Shown here: positions 28,918 through 37,151 of the stretch, in pieces | Position numbering within the stretch: the stretch's first letter is position 1 | Layout: each line of letters opens with the position of its first letter | NCBI GenBank assembly: GCA_012960035.1 | Contig: DUBZ01000001.1 | Coordinates: 1-59,357, forward strand | DNA from: Myxococcales bacterium | Lineage (GTDB): Bacteria > Myxococcota_A > UBA9160 > UBA4427 | Length of the DNA stretch: 59,357 nt | Direction: 5' to 3' | The notes under the pieces: generated by a model | The model's input: the letters and a program-made list of their open reading frames with translations, nothing else | Database searches by the model: none | Told to the model about the DNA's origin: nothing | Position numbers and translations under genes: made by a program

Positions 28918-30204
28918 ATGCTTAGAACAGTTTCGAACGGAGTCTTGACCCTTGTCATCATCGTGGTCTCAACCGCGTTGTTCGGCTGTGCTGGCATGTC
29001 ATCACCGACACCCACCGTGCTTGAACCCCGAGATGAGCTCGGCGCTGCGTTTGATCAGCTGGTCGACACCCTGCGAGACGTTGAGCGAGACATTCGCATG
29101 CAACCCGCATTTGTATCGGAAGCCGAGCGCGTCGGGGGCTACCGCCACATCATGCGGTCGTTTGCGAAGGGGATGGAAGCGGAGGTTCTTCAGGACGCCG
29201 ACTACCCGTACTTCCGCATCCTCGATTGGTGGCTGCGTGAGGGCGGCGACAACCCTGACCAACGCTATGCCTTCAGTCCCATTCGCGGCGGGGAGGCTTA
29301 CCGAGTGTGGGGCGAGTTGGGCTCGGCAACGCGGGTCGAGTTTCAGATTTACGCAGGACGACCATGGGACGGGACCGGTTCTTCGGCTGGGTTTCTTGCG
29401 TTCGAAGACATCGAGATCTCTGAGGACGGTTCATTCGAGATCTTGGTTTCGCCCGATGAGCAGGAAGGAAACTGGCTCGTGAATCCACCCGAGGGCACCA
29501 CGATCTTTGTGCGGCATATATACGCGGACTGGTCGGATGCCATCACCGGAGATGTACATATTGACCGCGTGGGATTCGAGGGGAAGCGAAAGCCACAGGA
29601 GACGGCTTCGGAACTTGCCGGTCGTATGCGGGCGACGAGTGTGATGTTCGGCACGACGGCGCGGACATGGCCAACTTTTGTCGCGCGCCGCTACATGGCG
29701 AGTCGCGAAAAGAATACCGTCTCGCCCCCCTACGATACTTATGCCCTGGGCGGCGCGAAGGGACGTTGGATGAGCGGCGGGCACTTCGAACTGGACGACG
29801 ATCAAGCGTTCGTCATTCGCATGCCTCGAACCGGCGCACAGTATCAAGCCATCCAACTTGCCGACTTGTGGATGGCTTCAATGGAACACGGAAATCAGGT
29901 GTCGAGTCTTACCAACGAACAATCGACCCGCGCACCCGATGACGCCTACCACTATGTGATCAGCAATAAGGATCCGGGCTATGCGAACTGGCTCGACGCG
30001 GGCGCGCTCCGGCGGGGTCTTTTCCTGATCCGCTGGGACGGAGTGCAGCGGGAGCTTGAACCAAACCAGTTTCCAAGTGGGGAGTTGGTTCCGATCGCAA
30101 AGCTCCCCGAAAGGATTCCGGGATTTACGGTGGTTGACGAAGCCGAACGCGATGCAACACGTCGCGCGCGTCGCCGTCACTTGCAGCTTCGATCACATCG
30201 TTAA
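28918..30204 (+). CDS. DUF1214-domain lipoprotein
   Basis: A 428-residue exported protein with a lipobox (LFGC, about residue 24). The C-terminal half is DUF1214-like: YDTYALGGAKGRWMSGGHFELDDDQAF, then HGNQVSSLTNEQ and YVISNKDPGYANWLD..., ending with RRGLFLIRWDG. The N-terminal 200 residues are also of the beta-rich kind seen with these domains. DUF1214 proteins occur beside P450s and SDRs in hydrocarbon and steroid degraders, with no assigned reaction. It is last in the plus-strand P450 set and overlaps the convergent small lipoprotein gene by 80 bp. Confidence 0.85.
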   Translation: MLRTVSNGVLTLVIIVVSTALFGCAGMSSPTPTVLEPRDELGAAFDQLVDTLRDVERDIRMQPAFVSEAERVGGYRHIMRSFAKGMEAEVLQDADYPYFRILDWWLREGGDNPDQRYAFSPIRGGEAYRVWGELGSATRVEFQIYAGRPWDGTGSSAGFLAFEDIEISEDGSFEILVSPDEQEGNWLVNPPEGTTIFVRHIYADWSDAITGDVHIDRVGFEGKRKPQETASELAGRMRATSVMFGTTARTWPTFVARRYMASREKNTVSPPYDTYALGGAKGRWMSGGHFELDDDQAFVIRMPRTGAQYQAIQLADLWMASMEHGNQVSSLTNEQSTRAPDDAYHYVISNKDPGYANWLDAGALRRGLFLIRWDGVQRELEPNQFPSGELVPIAKLPERIPGFTVVDEAERDATRRARRRHLQLRSHR

Positions 30205-30412
30205 GGGGCGGGTTGACCAACGGCGACTCGAACGAGATCCCGCCACGAGAGCCGAAGCTTCGCTGGTTGCTGCTGATCTTCGCGTAGTGCTTGTACACAT
30301 CGCTGGACAGCGTGTCGACGGTCAAGCCTGACGATTTGACTTGCATGTTTTCAACGCAGCCGCTCAACGCAATCGCGGCACATAGGGCGGCGAAACAAAA
30401 TCGAATCTTCAT
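30125..30412 (-). CDS. Small lipoprotein
   Basis: A 95-residue protein with a textbook lipoprotein signal (MKIRFCFAALCAAIALSGC, Cys 19). The mature part (VENMQVKSSGLTVDTL...DVYKHYAKISSNQRSF) is polar and of unknown family. The ATG has a GGGAA site. Its last 27 codons overlap the 3' end of the convergent DUF1214 gene, so the exact stop may differ in relatives. The signal peptide makes the gene likely despite the overlap. Confidence 0.6.
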   Translation of the reverse strand: MKIRFCFAALCAAIALSGCVENMQVKSSGLTVDTLSSDVYKHYAKISSNQRSFGSRGGISFESPLVNPPLNDVIEAASDGDARDVLHRVRLRQPP

Positions 30413-30804
30413 CAGTCATTTCCCTTCCCTTGGGTGTCAGCTTCTCAATGGGGACGCTTTTTCGAGACCGGTTGGTTGCCGAGCACAAGGCACTCGGCTC
30501 CGGTCGACTCCCGAACAAGTCCTTACTCGAAGTCAGATTCGAGTACTTCCCCGACCAACGAGTCGACTTCATTGCTCGGCAACGAGAACGTGTAAGCAAA
30601 TGCCTCTTGGGGAAAAACCGCGTGATTGGCACCGGCTCAGCGTATTCCGAGAGGGGCGAATGCCACGACACTGGGATTGATGCGCTGTCACCTGTATTCA
30701 CTGCTCAATTCGTTTGAATGCGTCATCCGTATTCTCGGTCGGATGTCTTACCCTCGGCTGCGTCGTGGTGCGAAATGGTCGATTGATTTCACGGAGAAAC
30801 ATCC
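30413..30804. other. Intergenic stretch without clear gene
   Basis: About 390 bp between the small lipoprotein and the CvfB-like gene. No full reading frame with a start looks real. A 37-codon minus-strand run ending near 30531 reads like coding sequence (AVFPQEAFAYTFSL) but has a stop just before it and no start, so it may be a decayed gene end. The region should hold the promoters of the two divergent neighbours. Confidence 0.4.
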
Positions 30805-31638
30805 ATGCTCGACATCTGCAAGACCGTAACGCTCGAAATCCTTCGCACCGTTCCAATGGGGCTGATCCTGGGCGATGACGAAGACGAGGTGCTGCTTCCC
30901 ACGCGTTACGTGCCCAAAGACGTAGCGCCCGGGGACGCAATCGAGGTCTTCCTTTATACGGACTCCGAAGACCGCCCGATCGCAACCACCGAAAAGCCAT
31001 TGGCCCAGGCCGACGAATTTGCGTGTCTGCGCGTTGTGTCGGTGACGAAGACCGGTGCATTTCTAGACTGGGGGCTCCCGAAAGATCTCTTGCTGCCGTT
31101 TGCTCGCCAGGTCCACACCGTGAGTCCAGACGAGCGAGTGGTGGTGCGCGTTTTGTTGGATGAAGTCTCCCAGCGCCCAGTCGCGACGGCGAAGTTCCAA
31201 CGCTACGTGGAGCTACCGCCCGAAGACTTGCGTGAGGGACAAGCCATTGAATGGATGGTTTTCGAAGAGACAGATCTGGGTAGCAAGGCGATCGTCAACG
31301 GCGAATTCGAGGGGCTCTTTTATGGTGCTGCCCGCGAATCTGGCCTCAAACGCGGGGACACCGGGTCGGGGTACGTGCAGCGAATTCGCGACGATGGCAA
31401 GATCGATTTGTCGCGCACGCCCAGTGGTTTGGCTGGGATCGACAACGCGCGCGATGTGCTTCTAGAAGCGCTGCGCCAAGCAGGCGGGAAACTCGAGCTG
31501 GGCGATCGCAGTGACCCCAATAAAATCCGGAGCACACTGGGCCTGAGCAAAAAGGCCTTCAAGCGAGCGGCGGGTGCCCTATACCGCGAGCGAAAGGTCC
31601 ATGTCGAAGAACATTCGATTGAGCTAATCGACAAATAG
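30805..31638 (+). CDS. CvfB-like S1-domain RNA-binding protein
   Basis: A 277-residue protein with the CvfB/YitL layout: three tandem S1-type OB domains (about residues 5-60, 70-130 and 140-210), then a winged-helix end (LGLSKKAFKRAAGALYRERKV). Diagnostic motifs are LPTRYVPKDVAPGD and FLDWGLPKDLLLPF. CvfB proteins bind RNA and influence post-transcriptional regulation or virulence in firmicutes, and are widespread. It is a single gene, followed after 29 bp by a convergent aldo/keto reductase. Confidence 0.9.
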   Translation: MLDICKTVTLEILRTVPMGLILGDDEDEVLLPTRYVPKDVAPGDAIEVFLYTDSEDRPIATTEKPLAQADEFACLRVVSVTKTGAFLDWGLPKDLLLPFARQVHTVSPDERVVVRVLLDEVSQRPVATAKFQRYVELPPEDLREGQAIEWMVFEETDLGSKAIVNGEFEGLFYGAARESGLKRGDTGSGYVQRIRDDGKIDLSRTPSGLAGIDNARDVLLEALRQAGGKLELGDRSDPNKIRSTLGLSKKAFKRAAGALYRERKVHVEEHSIELIDK

Positions 31639-31667
31639 ATCGTGACCGTCGCTGGCGGCTTGGCGAA

Positions 31668-32684
31668 CTACCCCATCGGATACATGATCTCGCGCGTCAC
31701 TTTGTCGATCTTTTTCATCAAGGTCGCATCGAGTTCTAGGTCCGATGCCGCAAGAATTTCGGGCAGCTGGTCTTCGTGACTGACGCCGACGATCGTTGAC
31801 GCCACGAAGTGGTGCTGCTTCGACCAGGCCGTTGCCATGGTGACCACCGACATTTCCGCTTCGGCCGCGATGGCCATGAACTTCTCCGTTGAGGCCAACG
31901 ACTTGGGGTTCACGAAACGGCTGGCCATGATTTCTTGGCGTCCACCCAATTCGATGTAGCGAGAAAAGCGCGCGCCGTGTGGGGTCTGGCCGTTGTTGTA
32001 TTTGCCCGAGAGAACGCCACCCGCAAGTGGTGAATACGGGATCAAGCTCACGCCTTCACGCCGACAGATTTGTGCGAGATCGTCTTCGAAGCGTCGGTTG
32101 TTCATGCTGAAGTTGTTTTGAATGGTTTGGTATCGCGTGACGCCAAGACGGCGAGAAGCTTCGAGGCTCTTCATCAAACCCCAACTCGATTCATTGCTGC
32201 AGCCCGTGACGCGAACTTTGCCGGCGCGAACCAACTCGTCGAGGGTTTCCATCGTTTCGTCGAAGCCGGTGCCATGGTCCGGCCAATGGGTTTGGTATAG
32301 GTCGATGTAGTCGGTGTCGAGCCGCTTCAGACTGGCCTCGATTGCTCGGATAATGTTGTGTCGATCGACCGCCGTCATGCCGGCTCTTTGGGAAGATGTC
32401 ACCCACCCGTGGCTCGGCCCGCTGACCTTGGTGGCAAGGATGATCGCATCCCGGTCTTTCGTTTTGAGCCACTTGCCCACGATCTCTTCGGTTCGGCCGA
32501 CCCACTTCGTGTCCGGCGGAACAGGGTAGTTCTCGGCCGTATCGAAAAAATTGATCCCCGCTTCGAATGATTGATCCAGGATGCGCATCGACATCTTTTC
32601 GTCGGTTTGGGAGCCGAAGGTCATGGTGCCCATGCAAATGTCTGACACGTAGATAGGGCTCTGTCCGAGGCGACGGTGATTCAT
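31668..32684 (-). CDS. Aldo/keto reductase
   Basis: A 338-residue NADPH-type (beta/alpha)8 oxidoreductase. It shows MGTMTFGSQTDE, the catalytic-site FFDTAENYP (Asp, Tyr), ATKVSGP (Lys), YIDLYQTHWPD (His), the YSPLAGGVLSGKY loop and a final cofactor region SIVGVSHEDQL-like segment. This is the YghZ/Tas-like subgroup, acting on small aldehydes or ketones. It is transcribed alone, with a ~500-bp gap upstream. Substrate not inferable. Confidence 0.93.
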   Translation of the reverse strand: MNHRRLGQSPIYVSDICMGTMTFGSQTDEKMSMRILDQSFEAGINFFDTAENYPVPPDTKWVGRTEEIVGKWLKTKDRDAIILATKVSGPSHGWVTSSQRAGMTAVDRHNIIRAIEASLKRLDTDYIDLYQTHWPDHGTGFDETMETLDELVRAGKVRVTGCSNESSWGLMKSLEASRRLGVTRYQTIQNNFSMNNRRFEDDLAQICRREGVSLIPYSPLAGGVLSGKYNNGQTPHGARFSRYIELGGRQEIMASRFVNPKSLASTEKFMAIAAEAEMSVVTMATAWSKQHHFVASTIVGVSHEDQLPEILAASDLELDATLMKKIDKVTREIMYPMG

Positions 32685-33183
32685 AGCTGTACTCCAGTTT
32701 TCGCGGGTCGCTCAACCCCGCACAAAGGTGCGAAGTTGCACGACGTCAAATAAGTCGATGAGGTCGGTAGATGTCTGATGTCGAAGTCTAGCGAGTGTGT
32801 CCGGTTACTCCTCGTGGAGTCCCCGGGAGATCACAGTGTGGGCGCGAGATGGATGGAAGTGGGCAGCCGCTACCGCTCAGACCCACGTTCCTTTGCACTG
32901 CCGAGGATCTGAGGATCGCTCTGCCGTGAAAGTGGGCCGAGTGATCCTCCTGCATACTTGGTGAACGTGGGTCCGAGAACTGTAAAGCATGTCACTCTGC
33001 ACTCGGCAGGTGCGGCACCCACGACGGCTACCGGAAGAACCCCAGTGACGTAGACCTCGGCCGGCAACACGTGTGTGTAAACTTTACCTGTAGAATAGGT
33101 GAGTTCATGGGTCATCCGCGTTCTCTAGTGAGGCCGAGCAAATGGGTAATGGGTCAAGATCGTCACGACTGTAGGAGCGCAGT
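32685..33183. other. Intergenic region with long inverted repeat
   Basis: About 500 bp between divergent genes. It holds an inverted repeat: CAGACCCACGTTC at 32878-32890 and GAACGTGGGTCCG at 32963-32975, 13-bp arms with one mismatch, 72 bp apart. An 81-codon minus-strand frame at 32870-33115 has no recognisable features and is not called. The dioxygenase promoter and its AGGAG site are at the right edge. Confidence 0.4.
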
Positions 33184-34050
33184 TTGAAAATTGAGCATTT
33201 CGATGGACCGATTGGGGGAGAGGTCACTGGCGTCGATTTGTCGGCGATCGCGGACGGCGACTTTGAGGCTTTGTATCAGGCATGGATCGAACGCGGTGTG
33301 CTGCGGATTCGCGATCAGCAGCTTGACGATATTGCGCTCCAGACCTTTAGCGCGCGATTCGGCCCGCTCGAAGAGATTCCAGTCTTGCTCTCGGAGGCGG
33401 AACGGTCGCAGCAGCCGAGTCTGTACGTCACTGTGATCTCGAACATTGTCGTCAACGGTGCACCGATCGGCGGTCTTGCAAACAAAGAAGCGGCCTGGCA
33501 TTCGGACATGACCTACATCGAGACGCCGCCACCTGCGAGTATCTTGCACGCGATTGAAGTCCCGGCGAAGGGTGGGGACACGCAGTTCGCCTGTCAGGTG
33601 GCAGCCCTCATGGCTCTGCCCGAAGACTTACTCTCGGAGATTTCGGGCATATCGATCAAGCACGATGCGTCACACACAAGCATCGGAAACTTGCGCCGCG
33701 GTTTCGAAGAAGTCGAAGACGTACGAAAGGTCCCGGGCGTGGCGCACCCCATCATCAAGCGCCACGAAGAGTCGGGGCATGACGCGCTCTTTTTAGGTCG
33801 GCGCGACTTCGCCTACGTCGAGGGATTGGAAATCGATGAGAGTGAGGAATTGCTCGATCGAATCTGGCGCTATGCGGCACTTCCTCAGAATGTTTGGACT
33901 CAGCATTGGCGTGTTGGTGACGTGATCATCTGGGACAACCGCCGTGTGTTGCACCGGCGAGACGATTTCGATCAAGCGGCGCGACGTTTGATGAAACGAT
34001 GTCAGGTGTTGGCGCGAGAAGCACCCAGCACATCTCCGATAATCGACTAG
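33184..34050 (+). CDS. TauD/TfdA-family Fe(II)/2-oxoglutarate dioxygenase
   Basis: A 288-residue jelly-roll dioxygenase. The iron triad is seen in AAWHSDMTY (H, D) and RRVLHRRDDF (distal His), with the 2-oxoglutarate-binding Arg probably in ARRLMKRC. The start is TTG 33184, preceded by AGGAG at a good distance. TauD-family enzymes hydroxylate sulfonates, aryloxyacids, carnitine precursors and many others; the substrate here is unknown. The stop is 92 bp before the next gene, which is read in the same direction. Confidence 0.92.
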   Translation: MKIEHFDGPIGGEVTGVDLSAIADGDFEALYQAWIERGVLRIRDQQLDDIALQTFSARFGPLEEIPVLLSEAERSQQPSLYVTVISNIVVNGAPIGGLANKEAAWHSDMTYIETPPPASILHAIEVPAKGGDTQFACQVAALMALPEDLLSEISGISIKHDASHTSIGNLRRGFEEVEDVRKVPGVAHPIIKRHEESGHDALFLGRRDFAYVEGLEIDESEELLDRIWRYAALPQNVWTQHWRVGDVIIWDNRRVLHRRDDFDQAARRLMKRCQVLAREAPSTSPIID

Positions 34051-34142
34051 AATCCGCATGTTGTTGCCGTGAACCATTCGGATTCGAAGGTCACTTCGAC
34101 ATCGGCCTCCCAGGTTTTCCTGAACTTTTTTGTGAGAAATCG

Positions 34143-37124
34143 ATGACACGAGCGACTGCGCTGATCTTGACCGCGATGACGGGCTTCAGTGGGCTGGTCT
34201 ATGAGGTGGTCTGGCAGAAGTACCTCGCGACCCTACTCGGATCTCACAGCGAGGCCACCGCCACCGTTCTCGCCATTTTCTTGGGCGGGTTGTCCCTTGG
34301 CTACTGGTTCTTTGGGGCGCTGACGCGCCGCGAAATCGTAAATGCCCAGGAAGCTGGATTGCCTCCGCGATTGCTCTTCATTTACGGAGGCCTCGAGTTC
34401 GGGATCGGTGTCTACGTTGTCGTGTTCCCATGGCTCTTTGAGATCATCCAGGCACTGTCACTCGCGATCCCGCACGGAGCAGGGGGGGTGGGTTTCGCAA
34501 TGGATGTCCTGCTCACGGTCGTCCTGGTAGGACCTGCAACCGTGGCCATGGGTGGAACGATCCCGATCCTCACCCAGGCGCTCGCGAAAGATCTTGAAGA
34601 CGCGACGCGGTTTCATGCCCTGGTTTACGCACTCAATACTGCGGGTGCCTTCGCCGGGGCCCTGGCCGCGGGCTTCGTGCTAATCCCATGGCTTGGCCTC
34701 GTGACCGTCTTGTACGCAATGGGCGCGATCAACTTGTTCGCGGGCAGTGTTTTTATGCTCATTGGTCGCAAGGGTGGCGCCGTCGTCTCTCTTTCATCAA
34801 CGAACGGCTCATTAAGTTCGCGCGAAACCTTTCATATCTACCACGCCGTGGCCCTGTTGACCGGTTTCGCAATGATGTCGTTGCAGACCACTGCGATTCG
34901 CGTTGCAGGCCTCTCGTTCGGGTCGTCGCAATTTACGTTCTCGATGGTCGTCGCGGTGTTCGTTCTCTGCATCGCGCTCGGAAGCTTTGTTGTTTCGACG
35001 TTTGATCGCATTTCGAAGGGATGGGTGGTTGCCAATCAATGGCTGTTGGCCCTTGCATTCGCAGTGCTCTACTTCCAAGTGGAAAAGTCGCCTTACTGGG
35101 TTCATGCGTTGCGCTCGGTGTTTCGCAGTACGGATGCGTCCTTCGCACCGTTTCATACCGCTGGATTTTTGTCGATTCTCGTGATGATTGGCGTGCCGGT
35201 GGTCATTTCCGGCGCTGTACTGCCGTTGCTCTTTCACCTGATGCGGCGGGAAGCAGATCACCTGGGTGACGTTTCGGGCAGGCTCTACGGGTGGAACACC
35301 GTGGGTTCGCTGCTCGGTGCGCTCCTTGGTGGATATGTTCTGTTTTTCTGGTTCGAGATGCACGAGGTCTACCGAATTGCGGTTGCTGCTCTGGGCATTG
35401 GCGCAGTGGCGTTGACCGTTCGTGTCTTCGAGTGGAGCCGGCTTACAAGTGGCATTGCGCTCGTGTGCATTGTCGGCGGACTGATTAGCCTGCCCGAATG
35501 GGACTACCGCAACCTACATTCTGGTTTGTTTCGATACAGAACAGCAATGCCTGGCACCGAACAAGGCTTCGAAGCTTTCAATGCAGCGAACGGTCTTATT
35601 AGCAAGCGGAATACGGTATTTGTGACCGACGACCCCATCGCGTCCGTCATGGCCTACGAAATTGTTCGAGACGACGCGCCAAAGTCGCTGTCGATCCTGG
35701 TCAACGGGAAATCAGACGGGAACACCCTCGGTGATCATCGCACGATGAGCCTGCTTGCAACGATTCCCGCGTTGCTCGCAGAGCGAGCCGAACGTGGCTT
35801 TGTGATCGGATGGGGGACTGGCGTTACGGCCGGGCAACTTGCTTTGTTTGATTCGATTCAAACTGTGGACGTTGCCGAAATATCTCCCGGTGTCATTGCG
35901 GCGTCTCCACTGTTCGACTTTGCCAACGGAAATGCGTCCACCAACCCGAAGATCAACGTCATTCAAAGCGACGCATACAGAGCGCTCGTTCGGTCCGACG
36001 AAACCTATGACGTCATCATTTCGGAGCCGAGTAACCCTTGGGTGACGGGGATCGAGATGCTCTTTAGTCAAGAGTTCCTGGAAGTCGCAAAGGGCAAGTT
36101 GAGCCCAGGCGGGGTGTACGGCCAGTGGTACCACGAATACGAAACCAACCCCGAGGTGCTCGAGATTGTTCTGCGTACCTATGCGTCTGTGTTCGATCAT
36201 GTCGCGGTGTGGCGAAGTATCTATCCCGACCTTTTGTTGATCGGTTTTGACGACCCTGATAGCGCGCTCGACATCGAGAGACTCGAGAAACGAATGCGCA
36301 GGCCCGACTTCCGGAGCGCACTACACGCGGCGCATATCCACAGCATTCCCGAAATGCTCGCGCATGAATTGTTGCCGCAAGGGGTTGTGCATGCGCTGGA
36401 ACTTCAAGGCCCGGTTCACAGCCTGTATCATCCGATCTTGAGCGATGCCGCGGGCCGAGCCTTCTTTTCGGGCGGGATCGCTGGCTTTTCGCATAGCGGC
36501 GCGAGCAAGCCGGCTGCCGCTGGCAGAGCCAATTCGCTGATTCGTCGATATGTCGATCGTCACGGCGGCGAACTTCAAGACCCGGCGCGAGAAGCTTATA
36601 TTATGGAAGTGTGTCGAATTCATGGCTTCATTTGTCTCGCCCCACTCGCACAATGGATGCATGAAGCGCCAGAGTCGCCAGGCTTGGATCGTGCAAAGAA
36701 GCGCGTCGACCGGTTCGTTAAACAGGAGAAACTGCGTCTCGCCGGAAGGTACGTGCGTCTCGCTAAACCTCCTGATCTAGATGTGATGTCCGCGTTATTT
36801 CGCACACAAGAAGAGGACAACGCGATTTCCAGTTCTGACATGATCCATTTGCAGACCGCGCAACGGGCGAGTCGCGAATACCGAGACTTTTATTTTCACG
36901 GGAGTCCCTTTGAGGCGAGCTCATTAGAATGGATCTGGTCACAGTGTGGCGAGAACCCGATGACGAGGAGGCAGTGTGCTGCCGAGGTTCGGGAGCGAGA
37001 TCAAAAGCCGCCCGTGTCTGACTTCGTCGCTGAAGTCGACCGATGCATGCAGGCCCTCGTCGATGGACCCGCATGCAAAGAAGGGCGGGACGAAGCCCAT
37101 GCACTCATTGAGTCGACTAGGTAG
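34143..37124 (+). CDS. Membrane-fused spermidine-synthase-like protein
   Basis: A 993-residue protein read from ATG 34143. The first 480 residues form about 11-13 transmembrane helices (TAMTGFSGLVYEVVWQKYLA is the hallmark N-terminus). A polyamine-synthase-like Rossmann domain follows, with GWGTGVTAGQLAL near residue 555, VDVAEISPGV and IISEPSNPWVTGIEMLFS. The last 250 residues are an uncharacterised extension with many charged residues. Such 'fused MFS/spermidine synthase' proteins are common in deltaproteobacteria; whether they make polyamines is unproven. It is followed after 27 bp by the YfhO-like gene. Confidence 0.88.
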   Translation: MTRATALILTAMTGFSGLVYEVVWQKYLATLLGSHSEATATVLAIFLGGLSLGYWFFGALTRREIVNAQEAGLPPRLLFIYGGLEFGIGVYVVVFPWLFEIIQALSLAIPHGAGGVGFAMDVLLTVVLVGPATVAMGGTIPILTQALAKDLEDATRFHALVYALNTAGAFAGALAAGFVLIPWLGLVTVLYAMGAINLFAGSVFMLIGRKGGAVVSLSSTNGSLSSRETFHIYHAVALLTGFAMMSLQTTAIRVAGLSFGSSQFTFSMVVAVFVLCIALGSFVVSTFDRISKGWVVANQWLLALAFAVLYFQVEKSPYWVHALRSVFRSTDASFAPFHTAGFLSILVMIGVPVVISGAVLPLLFHLMRREADHLGDVSGRLYGWNTVGSLLGALLGGYVLFFWFEMHEVYRIAVAALGIGAVALTVRVFEWSRLTSGIALVCIVGGLISLPEWDYRNLHSGLFRYRTAMPGTEQGFEAFNAANGLISKRNTVFVTDDPIASVMAYEIVRDDAPKSLSILVNGKSDGNTLGDHRTMSLLATIPALLAERAERGFVIGWGTGVTAGQLALFDSIQTVDVAEISPGVIAASPLFDFANGNASTNPKINVIQSDAYRALVRSDETYDVIISEPSNPWVTGIEMLFSQEFLEVAKGKLSPGGVYGQWYHEYETNPEVLEIVLRTYASVFDHVAVWRSIYPDLLLIGFDDPDSALDIERLEKRMRRPDFRSALHAAHIHSIPEMLAHELLPQGVVHALELQGPVHSLYHPILSDAAGRAFFSGGIAGFSHSGASKPAAAGRANSLIRRYVDRHGGELQDPAREAYIMEVCRIHGFICLAPLAQWMHEAPESPGLDRAKKRVDRFVKQEKLRLAGRYVRLAKPPDLDVMSALFRTQEEDNAISSSDMIHLQTAQRASREYRDFYFHGSPFEASSLEWIWSQCGENPMTRRQCAAEVRERDQKPPVSDFVAEVDRCMQALVDGPACKEGRDEAHALIESTR

Positions 37125-37151
37125 CCATTTGCGAAATCTGGGAAGTGTCCG

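Noticed and set aside
30531..30644. Coding-like minus-strand run (AVFPQEAFAYTFSL...)
   Set aside because: Only 37 codons, stop directly before it and no start codon; possible gene relic but not callable.
32870..33115. 81-codon minus-strand frame
   Set aside because: No recognisable features or ribosome site; overlaps the inverted repeat.
34812..35363. 183-codon minus-strand frame
   Set aside because: His/Arg/Glu-rich antisense shadow of transmembrane helices in the spermidine-synthase-like gene.
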